Positions 1-11,750 of a DNA stretch of 38,777 nucleotides are shown piece by piece. The stretch is from Helochares maculicollis (lineage: Eukaryota > Arthropoda > Insecta > Coleoptera > Hydrophilidae): NCBI GenBank assembly GCA_033557835.1, contig JAWQRO010000452.1, positions 1-38,777 on the forward strand, in the 5' to 3' direction. The notes beneath the pieces were generated by a model. It was not told the origin of the DNA and did not search any database. It was given only the letters and a program-made list of their open reading frames with translations. The position numbers were made by a program, and so were the translations under genes. How positions within the stretch are numbered: the stretch's first letter is position 1; each line of letters begins with the position of its first letter.

Positions 1-1140
1 GTCAAAACTTTTATTTTAATTTTATATCAATTGTTTGTAAACAAACATTTTATTTATTGGTACCCAGTTGGCTTGTTTTGGCATGTGCAGGATTTCCAGT
101 AGAAGACGATTCCTTATATGTTTTCTATTTCCAGAATTTTTGTGTTTTCGTAGTCTAACGAATGTGTTTATTAGTTAGTGTGTTTTGCTAATACTGTTCT
201 GTTCCGTTTAATATTTGTGTCTGATTTATGTTGGTTCAGTCTAGCGTTAAGTGGTTAGGACGTAATACCAATATACAATATAGTTTTTATTGCATTCCTT
301 GCGATTAATTTTGTAGACTACGTTGTTTATATCCTTCTTGTTGATTTTATTTTTTTGTATTAGTTAATATAGATGTATTTTTGTTGTTGTGCTAACGGCA
401 GGTATTATATTGAATTTTTCGAGTTTCTTTTTGTGGACACCCTGAATTGATAAAGGGAATTGGAACGTATTTTGGATATTAAGTTTTTTTGTTTTTTCTT
501 CTGCAGTATAGTTGTTATATGCGAGATTGTATTTTTTTATTAATTTATACGGATAGTTTTTTAAAAAGTTTTTCGATTTTTTTCATATTTTCGGCTTTAA
601 ATTTTTCGTCTGATAGCTTTATGGATTTTGTGATTATTTTTGTTAGGATATTTCTCTTTTGTGATATTGGGTGGTTTGCTGTGTGTTGGTTTTTGGTACC
701 AGTTTACTGTAATTTTGTTATCATCTTCATGTAGTAATAATGTGGAAGTTGTTGAATGTGTTTAGTAATTCCTCAGGTTTATTAGGATAATATGTGAGTA
801 TGATGTCGTCTACGTATCTGAAGTAGAAGAAGGAAGTTTGTTGAAACATTCTTCTTCTAGATATTCCATTGATAAATTCGCTATTGTATTGTAGATGATA
901 ACGGTGATCCCATGAAGTATCCAAAGGTTTGCCGGTAGTATTTTTCTTGAAATATGAGATATGTAGAGGTTAAGCATAGCTGAACTCCTATAAATTCTTC
1001 TTAGTTTAGGTTCGTGAGCATTAAATTGATGGGAATGTTGGTAAAGAGCGATGTGACGTCTAGAGATATAATTTTATGTTATTTGTGTATGGATTTGATT
1101 TTCAGTTTGTCTATCAATTTGTTAATTGAAAAATAGAGAA
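1..1140 (-). mobile_element. Degenerate Penelope-like element (reverse transcriptase plus GIY-YIG endonuclease), continuing past the left edge
   Basis: Read on the minus strand, scattered but collinear pieces of a Penelope-like retroelement protein appear in the expected order. About 1031-1069 encodes ISLDVTSLFTNIP, the RT motif usually seen as SLDVVSLFTNIP. About 925-950 gives GYFMGSPLSS. 805-816 is the catalytic YVDD, in the context FRYVDDIILTYYPNKP. About 678-695 gives the KPTHS motif. About 250-320 gives VVYKINRKECNKNYIV, the start of a GIY-YIG domain, followed at about 60-200 by KHTN...LDYENTKILE and RRLLLEILHM-like text. The pieces lie in different frames separated by stops, and the YIG glycine is lost, so the copy is dead. 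Known for the family: Penelope-like elements encode RT plus a C-terminal GIY-YIG nuclease. The right limit is approximate and the left end lies outside the window. Confidence 0.85.
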
Positions 1141-4100
1141 AATGCGTTCATTAAGTGAAGTGAAAATTGTGCACGCATTTGCCATATTATAAATTATTAT
1201 TTAAGTTTCCAATTCTTGTATGACCTTGAGGAACATTTTAGATTTAGATTTTTGTAGTTCTTTTGTTTTTGATAACTGAGGTTTTGATATTGAGAAGCTT
1301 AGAAATGTCTCTTGATAATAATTTTAGAATTTGTAAGCCTAATTTGACAACTAAATGTGTAAACGAAGAATTGAGTTTGAATTTTGAACATGCCTTAAAT
1401 CAAATTGAAAATTAGTAAATACAAAATTTCGAATTCATCGGAGCACCGGAGAGGCCAATTTATATTTTTAAAAGTTTCATATTAAATAACTCCCAGAATG
1501 AAGATAGTATCAAACTTTTACTTCATGCTAAGGATTCTCATGTTAGTAATTTCAAATACCTTTTGGTCTATTACAAAGCCTGAAGTTGGTACTTGTGAAG
1601 ATAATTCAGTTGATTATATGAGAATTATTCCAACCCAAAGTATGTCTTTTAAGTATGAAAATAGATACACATTCAAAACAATTTTAAAAGAGTTTTTGCA
1701 GTATATAGTCAGTAACCACTGGATTAGTAGTTTAAGTAAAAACATGTAATATCATTTTTACCCACATATTTTTTGTGCAAACATTAATTGATATTCATTG
1801 GTCAGGAGCTGTCACGTTAAGCAACCGATGATGGGTTAAAATATTACATGATTAAAAAACATTTAGATTTATTTATATATACTACAATTTTAGTAAGTTA
1901 TGACCTTTATAGTTTAGTTTGAATTAAATAAAAGAGTTTGTTTTATTTAGGGCATAAAACTCATTTTTGGTCATTTTTAAATAGTACTAAAATTGGATAA
2001 GTGTTTTACGGAAGGTTTTCATCAAATAAAATCTTGATTTCTTGACTTTCTGACAAGTTTCATGTTTTTGAGTACTTTACAGTCAGTCAATTATGCCTTT
2101 TGATATATAAATAAAAAAGCCTCACTTTGTATAGCCAAAAGAAATTTAAAATGAAAAGAACCAATGATTTGCATCGTGGAAAATTATCATAAGTAACTTT
2201 CAATAATGATTGTAAGAGTTATACACATAACAGTCTTCATATTTTCATTTTGTCTAGTGTTCTAATATATTTTACAATACATTTTAAATTTTTTTTATAG
2301 TTTAAATTTAAATATTTTAATTATACCTTCATTGTCTTTTTTCCAGGCTCTAACTCTGACTCTGGCATCCGAGCGTAAAATGTTTTAGTTGACGGTCTTA
2401 ATAGCGGAATGTTTCTAGATATTATAGACTTGGGCCGACGATTTTAATTAAGAGCGAAGCTTAAATCGGCTGTGCCATTAAATAGCTGAGTAGAATTCCA
2501 TACCAGTTTTAAACGATGTGAAATGACGTATACATAAAGTAATTTCACTAAAAAAAATTTACGTGTAATGCAAGGAATTTTGAGTAAAGACATTCCAGAT
2601 TTTGATGTCTATGTTCCTTACTTTAAGTTCACTAATGAATGTCAGTAAGTTCAATACTAGGTTCAGTTTTGTATTAAGATATTGGATTTTAAATCCTATA
2701 ACAATATTACACTTGCAGGTATTCAATTTTTATAATGATTTTTAATCCAATTCACCTTTCCTGAATTGGGAACTGATTCAGATTCCAAAACTAACCACAA
2801 CTTGCCCTTTTTCGTTGTTACCGGAAACAATTTATGATTTATATTCCTTTTTAAAAAGTAGGTCTCTAGTAGGTCAACTGAACTACATATTCAGTGGCAC
2901 CATTTGCCCCAAATCCCAGCTCAGGAAATATTCCAGTCTTGTTGATTTTCTCGCCTATTCATAGTCATGCCCTACAAGCCGAAGACATTGTACGATGCTT
3001 CGAATATAAATAATAAGTAACCAAGTTACTGCGAGAGATATATTTATCAAATTCTACTAAGGGTTTTATCGAATTTACATTGTAACGTGTAACATTGTAA
3101 ATTTTAGGAGATGTGACCTTAATCCAGATGTTGATACTTATAATCCAGGGGTGCGTACTGAGACATTTAATACCCCTCCTGTCGGCCTAATATCGTTCAT
3201 TTACGACACCCTATAAAATTCTCTAAAATGACTTGCAACATTCCAGAAAAATACATGAAGCGCGTAGCTGTAGCGACGTAAGATATTTACTATTTGTCTT
3301 TAAAAGGGCGCAGCAGAAATTCGTATACGCGCTGGAAATTCTCACGTGGGTGAGAAAACCAGAATTTCATTGCGCCATTCCGCTTTATTACGTGCACTCA
3401 CCCGTTCTTTGGTTCCTGTTTGTACGGAGGGGTCGTTATTCTACCCATAATTTATTTGCAACAACAAAGACGAATTTTAGAATTAGAAATAATGGGAGCT
3501 TCTTTTTGCTGTGGATTAAAAACAAAAACGGGGGAAATTCACCACTTGAAATTTACTTGCCTAAAAAATAGTTTTAACATCCCATTCGTAAAGTGAATTA
3601 ATCGAGATGCAAATAAAAGTAAATTAAATATGACCGCAAATCCACGTGTAAATTGAACAAATTCAGGTGAAAATGAAGCAAATTCTAGAGATAACTAAGT
3701 AAATCTGGATAAAGATTAGACATGCTGAAGTTTATCAAATATGCGATTAAAATTGTATGGAAAAGAGGAAATTTTATATCTAACGGCTCGTTTGAAATTT
3801 TGTTTGTACAAGAAAACTAGTTTAGCAATAATAAATATTTTATTAGTCAGAGGAGGCAAATTAAATAACGGATTCTTTATATCCTGTTTACTGTTGGATA
3901 GGAGCGGCATTATGCATTATGATTTCTACCTTTTTACACCAGGAAATAATTTTTTAATAGGTATTAAAAGGCACCCCACCTCGCTTCATGAGATATTGCA
4001 GATATGTGGATGAAACTAAAAGTTTTAAATAAGTTGATTTTAAAACGGCTTTCAAATCCGCATTCAATAAATTCAAAATCAAACCTAATCTAAATTATTT

Positions 4101-6640
4101 ATTTAAAATTTTCTCTCCATTGTGCACGACCATTTCGTACAATACATCGGCTAAAACCGAACACCCCGTCATATAATCTTGATTTTAAATCCGCTATTTT
4201 TCTGCTCGCCTGGCATTTTAGAACTGTAATTCAAAATTTAAACTGTCAACGAGAAGAGTCCGTTTTCATATAAATATGTAATTTGTAGCGCTGGTACTTC
4301 TGTAAACAATAACATCAAATCCATGAATTTCAATTTTCTAGGCTTTGGTGGGTTGAAACGCCAGAAGCAATAGTTTTTATTAATATAAAACTCGTTCTTT
4401 CTACTAAAAATTAAAACAAAATTTCAGTTTATGCCGTAATTTCTAATTTGCATTCAAATTTAATTATGCAGTTTGATTTTTACACCAGAATGGTGTATAA
4501 CTTTTGCACAAAATTTACATATTATCCGACTACCCTCCTTTTAGCTTTTGTTAGCAGGACACTATATTCATTTATAGTTGCTTCCATTTGTATTGCGGTT
4601 GAATTTCAATGATCTACTTTTCATTAATATTAATCAATCTACTTCCACACCCTTAAACGTCCGAAACAATAAATCTTGATATGTATGTATAGAGTTTACT
4701 TGCTATACGGCAGCAAGGAAATTAATATCATGCGTAATTTCTGGGGGATTTGAATTATTGGTTGCGTACAGTATCGAGAAGATATTGATTATGAAGCAAT
4801 AAATAGTATTACATAAAATAAGCGGTTTTTACAAGAAAGTTCATTTTCAATCAAGGTCAATCATAGATTAAGCGTTTTATAGTCAATTGTGTTCTTTAAA
4901 ATAGAATTATCTTATCATTGAAGTTGATAGTTCGAATATAATAGAATATCTTCGCTGTACATGGCGATAATGATATTGTGACATAATATGGACATTAGGA
5001 AAACCGGATCTTCAATACAATCGTCTTTAGGAGTTCAATCTTTTGGACTACTGCGGTTACAAAGTGTATATGCATATTTAAAACGAGGAATCATCATTTT
5101 CAACTATGAATTCCACTTATATTCGCACAAAGAAAACCTCATGAAATTCGGTTATGCTCATTTGCCACATTCAACCATTCATTTTGAAATCTGTTATTTA
5201 AAAATAGATCATAATGTTGTAATGTTGTATCCTTGATATTGTCATTAAAAATGCATCATTTCCTTTTTGCGATGGTCACAATTATAAAATAGCCAGGAAG
5301 CAAAAAATGTAATCGCTGTACTAAAATTTTGTTTGCATAAAGAGTCGCATTTTTTAATGTCATTTGCGACATTGCTCACATATTGCGAAATATCTCAAAA
5401 ACATGTGTATTAACTATTTTAAAACGTGGACCAATCAATTTCCTGCTCACGGCGTGAAATGCAGACATATTGATATACCACTACAATGTATTTTACAGGA
5501 AACTTGCTTCGTTATTAATATTATAGCCATGGCAAGCTCTACTTGAAACAAACTTAGGACTTTGTAATTAAATTCTAAACTCTATTAACGGCAACGATAC
5601 AGCAGTAGGTTGTAGAGATATTAAGTTGTTTGCAGTGTTTCAAGTCGAATTTCAACGTTCTCCGTTTTGCTAAAGAGGTTGCTAATAATTAATCAGCATG
5701 TTCAGTTTTTAAAAGCTTACAAAGATGTTCACTAGTTTTTGGCCAACTATGTTGAATTTTTGCTTAAGTTTCGGTTATAGACGGGGTTTTCGCAACTGAC
5801 TCATTAAACCGTGTCCCCTTGCGTTGGCATTTTACGATTGTCGTCCTGTGATTCATTCTCAAATAACGAAAACGATCCATGTAGTGTGAGTGAGTGTGAA
5901 TTATCACAGTTCTATATTTGCCGGGAGCTTTTGCAATTTCATGGAATACTTTCCTGTCTGGACGTGGTTTTCTTGCTAAATGCCTGCATTGGCATAAGTA
6001 AGCACAGGCATACGTTTGCTTAATGATAAAATTAAAGAAGCATGGCTAGTTGGATGACTAATGTTTTCACACGTTTTGCAAGATTAGATCGTATGGACGT
6101 TGTTTGTGTATTCATGTAAAGCGAAGGTCAATTATTTCTACAGCCGAGGTGTTATTATTCAATTTTCCTCGGTTTATATTCAAATCACTCTAAAATTTAT
6201 GATTTTCAGTGGTCTTTCTGCAGGGCAAAAGTAGAATGACAGCAGGTTTATCTTTGGTTCGCAGCCTAAGAACGATTTAGGGTATCTATATTGAATCATT
6301 CTTAGAACAAAATAGCGATTTGCACTCGATATCAATAAAATAGACTCTAAAATCAATTTAAATCACAACGCCTTTAAAAAGTAGATCATGACGTTTGTTA
6401 CGACTAGTTTGCGCTTTGTTACTGTTTGCGGAGGGATATCTTAACCAATGAAACCACAATTATGTTTTTAAGGAAACGTGTATTATAAATAAACGTTAAC
6501 AAATGTACTAGTTTAGTTACTAATCAATATTTTTGTTTAACTTGAATAGACTATTGTTTAATTTTTAAATCTTATTAAGCTGTATTAGATTAGAGCTTTA
6601 GATAATCAAAGATAACATTGGAAGCAAAAATTTTACGTTT
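1141..6640. other. AT-rich intergenic spacer, no convincing gene
   Basis: Open frames here are short (at most 112 codons), lack recognisable domains and lie in ordinary AT-rich DNA. The 112-codon plus-strand frame at 3233-3571 occupies a somewhat GC-richer patch and overlaps a small imperfect hairpin (3332-3368), but its translation matches nothing I know. A strong acceptor-like site ending at 2346 is discussed in the findings. I see no tRNA, rRNA or clear transposon in this stretch. Confidence 0.5.
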
Positions 6641-7953
6641 ACCGTATTTTTCGGGCCATAAGACACACCTTTTTACGTAGAACAATGGAATCCAATTTTG
6701 GGTACGTCTTATTGTCCGAAAAATATGGGACACCACTGAAGGTATGATACAAGTTATCTCAAGTCAAGCGGGAGAATCACCGACTTACATACACTTTTTT
6801 CTAAAATCATCAATAGCTAGTATTAGACCTAGCTTGTAATCGTGTGTGCGCTTTTGTACAATTAGTTTGAATTGCTTCTATAAATCTTTGAAATTTTAAT
6901 TTTAAAAAGGGAGAAAATGAAAGTCTTTGATATAACAAGAGGTATAAATTAAATGTGATCAACAATGCAAAACTCTCTATAAACAAAGCAGCAGTAAGAC
7001 ATTTTGGTCCACTACCAACAGAGAAAATGGTTCGCGAATGGAGAATACAAGAGGAACAATTAAAACCACTCCGTAAAGACCTTAGATGTACAAAAACCCC
7101 ACTAGGTCAAAAAATGCTGGCTGTATACGAAGCTAAAGTTCCCTTGATTTGTAATATTAGCGAGAAAGAAATATCATTTGAACTGTACACTGTGGATTCA
7201 AAACGCACCAAATCAATAGTGACCAAAACAAGTCACAAAAAAAACTTGCTATGCTATAGTTTTAATTGTTGCACGGATTTAGGAAAACTAACGCTTATCT
7301 TGAAAATCTTGAAAAGACATTAACATCACCAAAATTTGAAGTTCCTAATGGCATTCACGTTCAAGAAAATGGCTGAATGGAGGAGAGCAGAATGAAATTA
7401 TAGATAGGAAATACATGGACAAAAACATTCACGTACATTGTTTAAAAGGCCTGCGACTTTAGTATGGGATTAATTTAGAGCGCATACAACAAAATCCACC
7501 AAGAAACTTCTATAAGAAATAAATGAAAAAAAAACAAACATTACTAGAATCCTCATAAGTCTATTACAACCCTTAGATGTATCTATCAATATTGAAAAAA
7601 CTGAAGAGTGGAATAAATACTAGGGAAAACCAAATTATGACGTCACCACAGCAAGATGAATGAAACGTCCAACAATATCAAAGTAGCTAAGAGAAAAAGT
7701 CATGGGAAGCTGTTAAAAAAAAAAAGACAATTATAAAATCATATAAAAATGTGGAATAAGTAATGTCATAGATGGTACTGAAGATGACGCAACAGTAACA
7801 TTAACGACACGAGTGAAGATGAACTGAATATTGCTAATAAGTATGTTATGTTAATAATAAAGAAAAATTATTACTCGAAAGAGCCATTAAAACATATTTT
7901 CCTAAAAATAATCTTATAAACTTGAGGTGCGTGATATAATCGGAAAATACGGT
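6641..7953 (+). mobile_element. Decayed pogo/Tigger-type DNA transposon with terminal inverted repeats
   Basis: The left end (6641-6670) begins accgtatttttcgggccata and ends in cacacct. The right end (7925-7953), reverse-complemented, begins accgtattttccg and ends in cacgcacct; the two align over about 30 bases with some mismatches. The bases at the left edge fit a TA target site; the right one is mutated. Just inside the left end, 6702-6732 is an inverted copy of the terminus, so the first 90 bases can fold into a hairpin. A transposase relic on the plus strand fills the middle, with its reading order matching the element's orientation. The copy carries many stops and frame breaks and cannot encode a functional protein. 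Confidence 0.82.
6913..7850 (+). pseudogene. pogo-superfamily transposase relic
   Basis: The longest open piece (6955-7323) begins with a helix-turn-helix region reading NKAAVRHFGPLPTEKMVREW and continues into RIQEEQLKPLRKD, typical of the N-terminal DNA-binding region of pogo/jerky-type transposases. Collinear remnants of the DDE domain follow in changing frames: KRTKSIVTKTSHKK, FEVPNGIHVQENG, ATLVWD followed by a stop and FRAHTTKSTKKLL (around one catalytic Asp), then QPLDVSIN-like text, a KRPT remnant near 7660 and KCGISNVIDGTEDD near 7750-7790. The tail reads NDTSEDELNI. At least five stops or frameshifts separate these pieces. The call rests on motif order; the subfamily is not fixed. 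Confidence 0.85.
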
Positions 7954-8440
7954 CAATACATATTTTCAAAATTAGATTAATAAGGTAATATATAAATTTA
8001 ATAATATATATTGCAAGAGAAGAGGGTGCGTATAATAATAATACACTCTGTAGAAATAGTTCTTTTACACTATAAGTAGAATCTTCACTATTAATTTTAA
8101 AATGCATACCAACATTAAAATCCATTATGAATTTTATATGTAAGTCAAATTATGCAGACATACTTGAAAATTCAGAATTATAGAGAAATGAAAAAGACAT
8201 TCGATAGCATGCAAACATGCAATTAGAACAGGAATCAGTTTTTGAATGGTCTAAATATACTGTAAAAAAACCAATAATTCCAATATTTTCACATAACTAG
8301 ATAATTGGTATTAATTAAGAATAGACACTCACATTGCAATATTTAGATTGTAAAATTCTTGCAAATGTATTTAAAAAATAAATGTCTTAAAAATACCTAC
8401 CATGTTTTGTTACAGATTGATCCCATATTTACAAAGAAAT
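7954..8440. other. Short intergenic spacer
   Basis: AT-rich sequence between the pogo relic and the 3' end of the putative microprotein gene. The only long open frame (minus, 7871-8125) overlaps the transposon's right end and has no recognisable content. I see nothing else here. Confidence 0.5.
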
Positions 8441-8444
8441 AACA

Positions 8445-8450
8445 TTTATT
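8445..8450 (-). terminator. Poly(A) signal AATAAA for the microprotein gene
   Basis: The plus strand reads tttatt, so the minus strand has AATAAA 113 bases past the TAG stop at 8563-8565. That is a sensible 3' UTR length for a small gene. It supports the view that the upstream frame is a terminal exon, although this hexamer is common in AT-rich DNA. Confidence 0.4.
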
Positions 8451-8562
8451 CATGCTTGAAAACTTGCGCTAGGGTATGGTTATCTATGAAAACGTTCGTT
8501 TTTGGCACAAGCTCATGCAATTGAAAGCGGCAACAAGCAAAATGTTTCCACCGAAAGCGTAA

Positions 8563-11561
8563 CTAAGTTTTAAATCCTGAATTATTAAAAAACAGTGCAC
8601 CATAAAACATCAAACCCGAAACAATAAATATCGAAACAGCTAAAAACACAGAACGTTTGGAGTTGTACCTTCTAGTACGAGATTCTTGGGTTCCACTCAT
8701 TTCAGCAATACTGAAAATAGTGTAACAGTCAAATATTTGTTCAACACACACAGACATAATAATAAATTCGATATTACGAGGAAGTCACGTTTTATTGGGA
8801 TGGATAGGTCGACAGGAAACAGGAAGAAAAGTATGAGACTTCTTAATATTAAAATGCCATCGATACAGGCACGTGCATATCATTTCTTCTGCGTACTGTT
8901 TACTTGAGAGTTATCGATCAGTTTTGTTTTCCAAGTGAAATTTATTTTACGGAATATAAGGGAGGAAAAATTCGTAATATACGAAATTTAATAACATATT
9001 ATTAAGTTTTGTAAAGACTACGTAAAGTGGAAGTATTCGTATATACCTTCCCAAACAGTGGGTTTATTAAAGCAAACATTTTACGTATCGCATAGCGATT
9101 TTCGATTGCATGATCCCTAGCTGGCGTAAAAACAAAGGAATATGTCTTGAAATAAATTTAATTCACAAAATATAGATGGACTATATATTTTGGAAAGTTA
9201 AAAATATCATTTCGATCTAAAAAAAAAGAATTAGATCACATTTTAGGGTTGAATCCCCCATTCAAAGTTAGCAGTAAAATATAGACGAACGACTGTCCAC
9301 TGACTAGTGTCTTTGAAAGTGAAAAGGGTGTGTGCGAGAATTTTTACTAACAATTCCTAAAAAATATGGAATAATATTAAAATATTTTCGTACCTTCGTT
9401 GATCAATAAAAATGTTACAGAATTTAGATTGTGATTCACTGCTAAAATATAAAACCATCGATATTGAGAATGAATAATATCTTTGAATATTGATAAAATA
9501 AGGAAAATAGTTCTTAGATTTATCATTCTGGACTTGTTATTTAATGATTTTTTGCTTCGTTGAACAATATTACTTCTATAAAGAAATTCGGGCAAAAAAT
9601 ACTTTAATTTAATAACTGGTAATCAGAAAAGCACCAAGTTAAAATCAAGAAAAACATAGTTTGCAAACAATAACCGATAATGGATACAAAACTTAAGATC
9701 CATAAGTATTTGAAAATAAAATGAAGAATACTTGGGGACAATTATTAAAAATTAATTCAGAACTGAAATCCTTTAAAAAATGACATACAAAAGAGAGAAA
9801 AAAAAAGATGAGAATTGGAATTTTTTATGTTATCCCCAAATAAAACATACTCTATATGTCCCGCGTCTTCGTAGGAAATCAATAGCAGAATAACTTTTTG
9901 TCTCACTCAAGATCCGGAAGTGTAACAGTTCACAACCTAAGGGAAATACGTTGTGGGTTGACGTAGACCCCCAAAGCCCACCGCATTGATAGGGATAGGA
10001 GTATTGAATTATGGCAGTTTAATAATATTTACAAGACGGGATCATTAAGTGGGTTTCGTGTACCAAAGGATGATGCCTACTAGTGGATTATGTTTATTTA
10101 ATATTATCCAACGGTTGCTATTCTGGAAACTGGAGTGAAATCGAATTAGACAGGGAATAATGATGCTTTGTTTTGTTTCCGGATTTCCCGGAAGTGGTGG
10201 ACGGATTTTTGTATTTTTGTTGGAGGAAAATGTTGGCGCTTATATTGCTCCGTATTTGCCATCCGGGGATGAAAATACAGGAGTGTAGAATTCTACGTGA
10301 AAATCATTAAATATTTATGAAATATAAGTTTTTTATTTCTGAAATTTCCTAAATGTTTTATTTATGGCACGCACAATTTATTGCTTTGTTCTATTTTTTC
10401 TCAATTCTCGTTGTATGAAACTTTAAAAATTCAAGGGTAGACATTTTCGCGGAAGAATAAATTCTAAGGGCGAAATGTATGCTGACTTGCGTTGGTGTAA
10501 TTGTGAAGATTCATAACACCAGAATTACCAATTTTTACGTTCAGATCGGAGATGAACTCTACCAAGTACAATTCAGCTTATGAGCCATAAACAAGTTCTT
10601 CATCCCACGACGATTGTGTCCTTGAGTGGCAGTATGCAAAAGTATCATCCAATAAATCATTTAAACTTCCTTCATCTCGACTTGCAAACCCTCCTTGGAC
10701 ATCTTTCAAATTGTGGCGAGTTAATGGATCTCATAATGTTCATTTACAGCTTTCAGACTAGTTAATAACAATTTTGTGAAACGTGAAACTACAAAAGAAA
10801 CCTTTGATACGCCCCAATAGCCAGGACTACAAACATTAAATGAGAGCCAAGTTAAATGAATTGTAAAAGCCATTTAATATCTTTAAGAAAAAATACTCCT
10901 TTGTAGGATTTTAATATCCAAGAGCACGACTTGCTTATTCACAAGACAAGCATGCAGCTCTGTCTATTTCTACCCGAAAAAAACGTGCAATCGCTGCTTA
11001 AAATGTAAACATTTGACCATATGTTGTCTGTACAAAGGCTATAAAAATACAATACCAAAAAGCAGGCTGTGGAAGACTATATCCATCTCAATCTCTTTAC
11101 AAGGCCCTGGTAAAAACATCAAGTAGGCTTCGACCAAGCAACAAAAAACAAAATGAATTTGTTGATGCACGAAATGCAATGGTGGAAACTGTGCCCCTTA
11201 CACAATCCTAACATAGGGGTGAAAATGGGACCCTGTCATTAAGGATAGGTTCAACACACCCAAAGTTTCATCAAATCGATAAAAAGTTGTGAAAAATTCA
11301 AATAAATAGCGCTAAAGTTTTGTTGACTCCTCTCTATCAACACAGTTCTGTCACATTTTCAAACAATAACATGTCAAATTACGCCCGAAAAGTCCGGAAT
11401 AAAATCGATTTTTTAAATAATTGTCACATGTTACTTGCTCCAATGTCAACACCAACATTTTAACAATTTCCACAAAATCACCCCCAAAATGCCAACAAAT
11501 CAATAAAATTTCGGCATTTAATAAGAAAAAACATTAAACCAATGCCGAACACTTACCTCAT
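8563..11561 (-). CDS. Putative two-exon gene for a 50-residue single-pass membrane microprotein
   Basis: Model: coding exon 1 is only 5 bases (11557-11561, ATG AG) before a strong donor GTAAGT; coding exon 2 is 8563-8710, after the acceptor ctattttcag. Joining keeps frame and gives 50 residues starting MSIAEMSGTQESRTRRYN. The N-terminal half is polar and basic (TRRYNSKR). A hydrophobic segment of about 20 residues (FLAVSIFIVSGLMFYGALFF) follows, then a short tail with NNS, a possible glycosylation site. This topology suits a tail-anchored or short type II protein. Exon 1 sits in a promoter-like patch containing ATGGCGGATATC on the minus strand, and a poly(A) signal follows the stop. I do not recognise the family. 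Doubts: the intron is 2.8 kb, the coding part is small, and in-frame joining alone has a one-in-three chance. An upstream in-frame ATG at 8757 is the unspliced alternative. Confidence 0.42.
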
Positions 11562-11750
11562 TTTTAATTAAATTGCTGTTAATACATGAAGAAAGTCAAT
11601 TTCACTTACAAAACATCACAATATGAACTATTTTCACGCACTATTTATTTAACGTTAACGCGTAAAGTACTTTATAGTTGTGTTATATTAGAAAATTAGC
11701 CTAAACTACATTACTGTACGATAAGATATCCGCCATGTCGTATGTATGAC
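11557..11750 (-). promoter_or_regulatory. Putative promoter and 5' UTR exon of the microprotein gene
   Basis: Read on the minus strand this patch contains gacATGGCGGATATC, resembling the GCCAT core bound by YY1/Pho-type factors near housekeeping starts. A perfect palindrome ttaacgttaa (11649-11658) follows, and the exon ends with aaaATGAG directly before GTAAGT at 11556-11551. Several tiny upstream ORFs lie between, for example ATGTATTAA. On the other side a CACGTG E-box occurs near 11800. The start of transcription cannot be read from sequence. Confidence 0.35.

Noticed and set aside
489..734. 81-codon plus-strand frame near the left edge
   Set aside because: Complement of the Penelope-like element's RT C-terminal region.
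3332..3368. Imperfect nested hairpin
   Set aside because: Short competing stems (gaaattct/agaatttc and ctcac/gtgag) with mismatches; such stems arise by chance and there is no RNA gene context.
3233..3571. 112-codon plus-strand frame in a GC-richer patch
   Set aside because: No recognisable domain or paired splice sites; composition of the translation is not protein-like enough to call a gene.
4925..4945. gttcgaat string resembling a tRNA B box
   Set aside because: No A box, acceptor stem or anticodon arm can be formed around it.
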